The notes under the pieces are model-generated. The model had not been told where the DNA came from, did no database searches, and saw nothing but the letters and a program-made list of their open reading frames with translations. Shown here piece after piece: positions 58,035 to 64,000 of a stretch of 64,000 bases of DNA. Origin of the DNA: Siniperca chuatsi (taxonomy: Eukaryota > Chordata > Actinopteri > Centrarchiformes > Sinipercidae); the NCBI RefSeq assembly GCF_020085105.1, contig NC_058047.1:3004501-3068500 (forward strand), read 5' to 3'. The translations under genes and the position numbers were made by a program. The first letter of the stretch is position 1; every line of letters begins with the position of its first letter.

Positions 58035-58105
58035 GTAAATTGACCTTGAGTTGAGATTATTTTGTCAAATAGTTTCCAAGGTCAAGAATGAACTTTCACA
58101 CTAAA
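58035..58105 (-). repeat. R1 repeat fragment
   Basis: The reverse complement reads GTTCATTCTTGACCTTGG, TTTGACAAAATAATCTC and CTCAAGGTCAATTTACT, the R1 core. Confidence 0.65.
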
Positions 58106-58121
58106 TTATGAAAACTGTCAA

Positions 58122-58165
58122 ATATTTATTCCCTCCTCTTTAGATATTTATTCCCTCCTCTTTAG
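58122..58165. repeat. Perfect 22-bp tandem duplication
   Basis: ATATTTATTCCCTCCTCTTT plus AG occurs twice, head to tail (58122-58143 and 58144-58165), with no mismatch, so it is recent. Confidence 0.9.
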
Positions 58166-58731
58166 GTGGCATAAACAAAACTGTGGATTACTGCTTTTAT
58201 CATGGGTTACACCACATTAACAAACATGGTAATCCACATGTTTTCAACAGGTCTGTGGCCTGCCCGGCCCTGTTTTTTATCTATGGGACTAGAGTGAATT
58301 AGCTCAAGGTATTTGCAGTATTTTTTCCGCATGAAGAGCTGCTTGTCCATCGATTTATTTGTTTTGTTTTGTTTTTTAAATCAGTTCAGTGTGAAATTTG
58401 ACTTTTGTGTGAAAATGGCAGAGGTCAAAAATGTTTTCACTAATCTAATAGACAGAGACATGTTAACGTCAACATAGGCTTATTTGGGAAATCTGAAATC
58501 ACACACACTCACAGCATGGTGATGATGAAGTCACTGTCCACTCATGTGTCTTGTCTCCAGGCTTTAAAGTGAGGGGCACTGCTGCTTCTGTCACCACCTT
58601 CCCAATGAAAACTCTCACAAACAAACTCGGGTCATGTGACGACACCGCCACTCCCAAACAGAAAACACACTCACAGCCATAAACACTCTCAAAGCACTGA
58701 CTTCACATGACTGTGAAACAACAGTTGATAT

Positions 58732-58737
58732 TTTATT
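58732..58737 (-). promoter_or_regulatory. zc3h3: Candidate zc3h3 poly(A) signal
   Basis: AATAAA on the minus strand about 225 nt after the predicted zc3h3 stop, the nearest canonical hexamer downstream. Confidence 0.45.
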
Positions 58738-58960
58738 TGACTTTTTAAAATGTACAAAATCTGATGAGAAAATCTGTATTGTAAACACCCAAATTGATAT
58801 GTGTAACACATTTATAGATATAGAAGATAAAACTTTCAGGTCCTGAGTAAAGAAAGACATTCAGAGGGAAGAGACACAGATACACCTGTCTGGACAAACC
58901 TGGAGCACAGAAATCATTGAGAAGTGTTTTTCACCTCCAGCGCTGCTGGTCTCTGTAGTC

Positions 58961-58992
58961 TCAAAGCCGAGGCTTGATCTGCAATTTTTTCT
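58961..58992 (-). CDS. zc3h3: zc3h3 terminal coding exon (short)
   Basis: Starts right after a strong acceptor: TTTCCTGTTTTTCTTCCACAG. It supplies two bases that complete a Glu codon and then KKLQIKPRL-stop. The length and sequence fit the C-terminus I recall for vertebrate ZC3H3. It is too short to be found by ORF length alone. Confidence 0.85.
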
Positions 58993-61900
58993 CTGTGGAA
59001 GAAAAACAGGAAATTAAAATGAAAAGAAGAGTATTGCCAGAAATGAAACGACAAATAGACAAGGTATGTGTGTGTGTGTTCACTCATGTGTAACTGACTC
59101 TGATCTACTGTGTGTTGAATCCTGCTGACATCTCAGCTGATGAGTAAATGAGGAAGAGAACAGGACAACAGGGATGGATGAAGGTGTGTGTACAGGAAGT
59201 GTGTGTGTGTGTGTGTGTGAGGTTGCAGTCTGGCAGTGATACATAGCGTCAGAGCTAATTTATGCAAAGTGAAGAGGAGCTTGTTTGGCTGAGTTCCACC
59301 TTTAATGAGGCTCTGGGTGGCGCAGTGTGTTAGTAAGGGACAAGAGAGTCATTAGTAATACTTAAGAGCAAAAACCCACCAGACAGAGTGGATGGAGGGA
59401 CGACGTGAGTGTGTCTCTGTAAAACATTAGACGAGCTCAGTTCTAGGGCTGCAACCAGCAATTATTTTCATTATCCATTAATCTTTTAATTACTTTTGTT
59501 TAATCATTAACAAAAAGTCAGAAAATAGTGAAACATGTCCATTACAAGTTCCCAGAGCCCAACGTGACATCTTCAGATAGTTTTCTTTGCTGTTTTGTCC
59601 AATTGACAGTTGAAAAAGCAAAGACATTTGATTTACAATGATATGAAACAGAGGAAAGCAGCAAATCCTCACATTGTAAAAGCTGGAACCAGACACTGTT
59701 TGGCATTTTTTCTTCACACATTATTTTATTAACTGGTCAGTTATCAGTATTTTTTCCTGTTGATCGATGAGTCCATCACAGAGCAAATAAACACTGTTGA
59801 CTGCCAAAAAATCCTAACTATGGCAATTTAGAGCTTATAATTCTCCTGACCTGAATAAGTTAATTTATACAGTAAAAAACAAAAGTTTGTCCCACAGGGC
59901 TTTACAATCTGTACAGCATACAACATCCTCTACCCATAGATTCTTGATTCATGAGTAAAAACTTTAAAAAGGAAAAAAAGAAGAAGAATCAAGCAGTGTA
60001 TACGCAACAATCCAAGCTCCAGTGTCGTCTGCTGGACGTGGAGCAACTCTCTAGAGATAAAAGATGCAGTCGTCAATATTCACAAGCCCCCAGTTGAGCA
60101 CCACTGCGTTGGGAGTTCTTCCCAGAGAACGAGAGGGTCGCCTCTATGCGACTATGCGAGGAAGGCACTGACTGTTGTTTGTGCCTATGCATGTGTATCC
60201 AGACTTCTTAGAGTCTCTGGGTAGGTTCTGGAAAGGACACCGCCATGGACTCTACTGTTCTGCTAGGGGACTTCAACAGGGGGACTGCATGGTTAGCTCC
60301 AATTATTGAGGTATCACACAGTGCAGCCTTCCTGGGAAAGCTTTTGCCAGGGTGCTGAAAAGGAAGCTCCGACTGATTGTCGAACCTCAGATCCAGGAAG
60401 AGCAATGCGGATTCTGTCCTGGTCATGAAACAGTGGACCAGCTCTTTACCCTTGCAAGATTACTAAAGGGGTCATTGGAGTTTGCCCATCCAGTCTACAT
60501 GTGTTTTGCGGACTTGGAGAAGGCTTACGACCCTGTCCCCCGTGGAGTTTTGGGGGGTACTGCGGGAGTATGGGATACTGGGGCCATGCTACGAGCCGGT
60601 CTTTATATAACTGGGGTGAGAGCTGTGTCCGTATTCTTGACGGGAACTCAAACATGTTTTCAGTGGGTGTTGGGCTCAGCCAGGGTTGTCCATTGTCACT
60701 GTGCCTGGAGATCCTACCTATGAATATCACAAACATAATCAGCCAGGGCTAGGAGAGTGTCCAATTTGTCTCAGAAGTACTACTCTCTTTGCAGATGATG
60801 TGGTTCTGTTGACTTCATCCGACTGTGACCTTCAGCACGCACTGGGGCGGTTTGCAGTCAAATGTGAAGCGGCTGGGATGAGAGTCAGCACCTCCAAGTC
60901 TGAGGCCATGGTTCTCAGCTGGAAAACAGTGGATTGCTCCCTCCGAGTTGGGAGTGAGTTGTTGCACCAAGTGAAAGAGTTCAAGTATCTCGGGTTCTTG
61001 TTCATGAATGAGGCAGAAAATGGATGGAAAACCTTAATAAAAAGGTGTTGGGACCACTGGGACATTTGTGTGACTTAAAACTGAAATTTTGTTGTGAAAT
61101 GTCACCTCCTGCCAGCTAACAGGAGCACGAAGCAAGTTAACACAGCTGTTAACTCTGTAAGGAGAACAAAACACAGAGCAACCAGCTTTCTCCGATCCTT
61201 ACAAGTGGACACTGCACAGCAAAGACTTTTCCCTGGAACCACAATTCTTTACAGCTTGGCTCGTCTACTACATACTGACAGCCAGCCAACAGCACCAAGG
61301 CAACCCCCTTTTCCTCCATTGACAGGTAACATAACTTAACTGGGCATAATTTTAGTTTCTTCTTGTGTGTTTTCCTTTTGTTTATGTTTTTTCTATATCT
61401 TTATCTGGTTTGTTTAATGTTGTTCTTTTATGCAGAACTCCAAAAATTCATTCATTGGCTATCAATTTTCTTTTCTTTAAGGGTGGTGCCCCGAGGAACT
61501 TTATTAATTAGTTTATTAAGAAGCTGATCAGGTTTGGGAAATCCTGAGAATGTTAAGTCAATAATGAAATATAGGACATTATAGTATAATTTTACAAAAT
61601 AAGTGGATTTACTCTTGAAAACATCAATTATGACTAACTGGAACAACTCATCGTCAACAGTTGCAGTCTCTTGGGACATTTTCATTTTGTTCGTCAATGA
61701 AAAACACCTCGGTTATCTCTTTAGCAAAGATAAAATTCTTGAAATCTAATTTTCATGGAAAACAGACTTTAAAGAGTACCTTGAGCCCTACACTGCACTT
61801 GAGGACAAAACCTTATTTATTTAAGTACATTTCTTAACACATACAGAACTCAACAGATTTTAGGGAAATCTTAAAAGAACTACCAAGAAAAATCTTTTTT

Positions 61901-62127
61901 CTAAGCAATTGATATATATTTTGACTGTTAATCACCATATGATTCACAGTCAGTTGACAATAACAAAACAGACAATAAAGTACAGTAAAAAAACCTTTTA
62001 AAAAAATCAGTAAAAAAAGGAGGAAAAAAAAGCAAAAAATGTTAGGTAATGTGGTGCGTGGTAGAACAGGTTGAACACAGGTCAAAGGGGTTAAATGTTG
62101 CTTTGCAGTGTCAGTCAGCGCGCGCGC

Positions 62128-62193
<66 letters not shown>

Positions 62194-63711
62194 AGCAGGC
62201 AGGGGCAGGTGGATGGTTGAGCCTGGATGGGGGAGGAGGTTGGAGGGGGAAGGCAGCCTCTCTCCTAATCCTCTATCTGTCAACTCTGTCAACAGAGAGC
62301 TCAGCTGTGCCTCCATCCAGCCCAAAACCTAAATATCATTACCTCTGTTATTACTCCTCCCCTGAGCATCATCGCACTCTACAGCCCAGCTCTGATCATC
62401 ATTATCTGTCTGCAGCTCAGGTGAACCACCACTCCCCATTCTCATGAACTCAGGAATAATCTTGGCTTTCATGACAAACATGATCCTTCCACAAAACATC
62501 TCTGCACAATATGCCTGACAGTCAGTATTTTTACTCTAAGTAAAGCACAGTTAATCCCCTTAAGGAACATTCGATTTTTTTGACAACCTGCATGTAATTT
62601 TCACAGTTTTTAACCATAATTCCTATCAATTTAAACATTTTACTTGCCAAATCTGGAGACCAACAAGTGCAGAATTGGGAGCTGTCAGACAATACAGACA
62701 AGTTGTAAGCAAACGGCAAACTTAACCAGATTGTCTAAACCACTTATTTGGAAGTGAAAGTGGAATTAAATGCTTTTCCAATGTCAGTAATAATTCCTAA
62801 TGCACAGAAAATAAGTGTGCGAACAACCATGGTACGTACAATAGGTTAAAGTTGAACTAGGAAGTCTGAAAAATCGAATAGATGTTTACAATGGACGGAT
62901 GTTTACAGACAGAACGTACAGTATAAAATTTGAATGTTTGCTTATGTTTTTTCTCAAAAGAGTAAACAAAAACTGTGTAACATGACCACTTAACATGTTG
63001 TTGGCAACATCTCCAAAATCACAGCAATGAAGTTGGTGAATAAAATGTAATTATAATCAATAGGAATGATGGTCAAAACTCTGAAAATAAGACCCGCATT
63101 GTGAAAAATAATTTTTGTTTGGGTGGGACTACCCTCACCCAGTTGGAGTCAATTTGGTGGCATGTGAAAAGACATCTTGGTTAAAATTGGTCTCAATTTG
63201 TTTGAAGTTCTGTAGACATCCAAGTTTCATATGAACCACTGTTTGAACAACAAGTCAGCACTGTTTCCACAGTAGTGTATTTTCGTACCTTTAGCCTGTG
63301 AGGTCTCAGCCAGCAGTGTGTCTGGGGTGTCTGCCTCCTCTGGGGAGCTGGAAAGGTAGATAAAGGATGGCAGTGCCAGAGGACCTTCGGAGGGCGTCCC
63401 TGGAGCTGCCTGAGAGCCCTGCGGCATGACAACAGACAGGCGGGGCCTAGAAGAGAGAAAAAACATGGACGTTAAAGGATATTAAATTAATTTAGATGAT
63501 GATTCTTGTCAATTATGAGTGAGCTCTGTACAATCTATTTCCCTGACCTCTTAGAGAGCTCCTTGGTTCGGGCTCTCTTTGCTGGGGTGATGGAGGTGGT
63601 GCTGGCGTTTTGTTTGGCTCGTTGGCGGTGCTGCAGCTTACAGCGAGCTCCCCGAGGGCAGGATCCCGCCTTAGAGAAGTCAGGACACACCAGGGTGTGT
63701 TTCTTCTTACA
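58961..63711 (-). CDS. zc3h3: Zinc finger CCCH-type containing 3, 3' end (three coding exons)
   Basis: The CPSF30-related nuclear CCCH protein ZC3H3/Smicl, known to associate with the 3'-end processing machinery and to support export of polyadenylated mRNA. Three coding exons are visible: 63711-63548, 63446-63289 and 58992-58961, joined by GT-AG introns with compatible phases (2 and 1). The first holds a CX8CX5CX3H finger (…VC…SCPRGARCKLQH), the pattern of the last finger in the family, and then a basic KRART segment. The second is proline/serine-rich with LPSFIYLSSSP, matching a conserved tail motif. The third encodes KKLQIKPRL and stop. The N-terminal part and the first four fingers lie beyond the right edge. 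Orientation and adjacency to mafa match the mammalian locus as I know it. Confidence 0.92.
59443..59790 (+). repeat. AGGGCTGCAACTAACGATT-type interspersed repeat
   Basis: Starts CTAGGGCTGCAACCAGCAATTATTTTCATTATC. It contains GTCAGAAAATAGTGAAACATG, CCCAGAGCCCAACGTGACAT, AGCAGCAAATCCTCACATTG and AAGCTGGAACCAGACACTG, then ends in TTTTCCTGTTGATCGATGAG. I recognise it as one of the most frequent teleost repeats, non-coding and possibly a non-autonomous DNA transposon. Confidence 0.8.
60085..61078 (+). pseudogene. Dead non-LTR retrotransposon (LINE): endonuclease and reverse transcriptase remnants
   Basis: A plus-strand fragment of a teleost LINE. About 60090-60140 translates to a piece of the apurinic endonuclease, and LLGDFN, its catalytic-loop motif, occurs near 60255-60280. 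An internal deletion then jumps to the reverse transcriptase: EEQCGFCPGHETVDQLFTLA (60395 on), CFADLEKAYDPVPRGVL in place of the intact DLEKAYDRVPR, SQGCPLS (about 60678), and FADDVVLLTS (about 60790) containing the catalytic DD. Frames change at about 60550-60700 (three overlapping frames are needed), so it cannot make a protein. The C-terminal part is missing. It looks like an RTE/Rex-type element, but the clade is not certain. Confidence 0.85.
62120..62192. repeat. (CG)n(TG)n microsatellite
   Basis: About 12 bp of CG (Z-DNA-forming) joined to about 60 bp of TG, the longest pure dinucleotide tract in the window, in the last zc3h3 intron. Confidence 0.95.
62193..63288. other. Intron remainder, no features
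   Basis: AT-rich intronic sequence. I see no exon, repeat end or RNA gene. Confidence 0.5.
63289..63446 (-). CDS. zc3h3: zc3h3 penultimate coding exon
   Basis: The acceptor is TTCTCTCTTCTAG|G and the donor AAAG|GTACGA. It translates PRLSVVMPQGSQ through LALPSFIYLSSSPEEA to SQAK. The length of 158 bp begins with the third base and ends with the first base of split codons, matching both neighbours. Confidence 0.85.
63548..63711 (-). CDS. zc3h3: zc3h3 exon with last CCCH finger
   Basis: The acceptor is AACCACCAG|TGT and the donor AAGAG|GTCAGG. It encodes CKKKHTLVCPDFSKAGSC then PRGARCKLQHRQ. The finger cysteines and histidine (C, C, C, H) have 8, 5 and 3 residues between them. Lys/Arg-rich downstream. 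Confidence 0.9.
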
Positions 63712-64000
63712 CTGGTGGTTAGAAACAGAGAAATATAAACACAAACCCACAGGTTTTACTAATAACAGCAAATAATGAAGAAATTTAAGTCTGCTGATAC
63801 TGCTACAAAATTCTATTATGTTTGGATTTAGTTCTGGCCTCCATTAAAAATATGTTATGTAGTTTGTTTTTTGGAAGATTTCTTTCTTTTGACATTTTGC
63901 CTTTATTTGAGATACAGACAGGAAATGCAGGAAAACCACTAGGTTAGGTACATTAATCTGAAAATTAGTCTAGCACATGCCAAACACAAACTATACAAGT
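63712..64000 (-). other. zc3h3: zc3h3 intron, continues past window
   Basis: AT-rich intron upstream of the finger exon. The next exon is not in the window. Confidence 0.7.

Larger units (their letters stand above)
58993..63288 (-). other. zc3h3: zc3h3 last intron
   Basis: 4,296 bp between donor AAAG|GTACGA and acceptor CCACAG|AG. It contains a diverged interspersed repeat (59.45-59.78 kb), a sense-dead LINE (60.09-61.08 kb, opposite strand to the gene) and a long CG/TG microsatellite (62.12-62.19 kb). Apart from these it is AT-rich without exons. Confidence 0.85.

Noticed and set aside
60446..60736. Minus-strand frame of 96 residues within the LINE
   Set aside because: Antisense shadow of the reverse transcriptase remnant.

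Overview
The window is vertebrate nuclear DNA, most likely from a ray-finned fish and probably a spiny-rayed (percomorph) teleost. Three things point there: an intact, intronless large-Maf gene of teleost size; multi-exon gene structure with GT-AG introns; and many short interspersed repeats and long CA/GT microsatellites of kinds I recognise from teleost genomes. It is gene-poor. Only two protein-coding genes can be supported, both on the minus strand and both near the right end.

Right end (about 58.7-64 kb): the 3' end of zc3h3, a CCCH zinc-finger gene of the CPSF30-like family. It is seen as three coding exons with matching splice phases. The last coding exon encodes only about ten residues. 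The 4.3-kb final intron carries a dead LINE (endonuclease and reverse transcriptase remnants), an old A/T-rich repeat and a long CG/TG microsatellite.

Centre right (about 47-51.3 kb): mafa, a single-exon bZIP transcription factor of 311 residues that keeps the full phosphodegron, the SUMO site and the bZIP of the MAFA branch. Candidate TATA boxes lie 100, 200 and about 1,050 bp upstream. A two-codon upstream ORF ends one base before the start codon. A roughly 2-kb 3' untranslated region ends at a good poly(A) signal. The zc3h3-mafa order and orientation match what I recall for the mammalian MAFA-ZC3H3 locus.

Left 46 kb: no exon can be supported. This is a gene desert made of (a) transposon remnants: hAT-type elements with 8-bp target duplications, MITEs with inverted termini, tRNA-derived SINEs, nested insertions, and an interspersed family present at least seven times in the window; (b) microsatellites and a 1.5-kb purine-strand tract; and (c) unique, GC-balanced, homeobox-site-rich islands that look like conserved noncoding or enhancer elements (near 4.1, 6.1, 10.7, 23.0, 26.0, 27.4 and 42.9 kb, plus 52.3 and 54.6 kb upstream of mafa). 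mafa is the natural candidate target of these islands, but that is inference. I see no CRISPR, operon, prophage or novel defence-type system. The most interesting signals are the putative regulatory islands, the mafa leader and the repeat biology.
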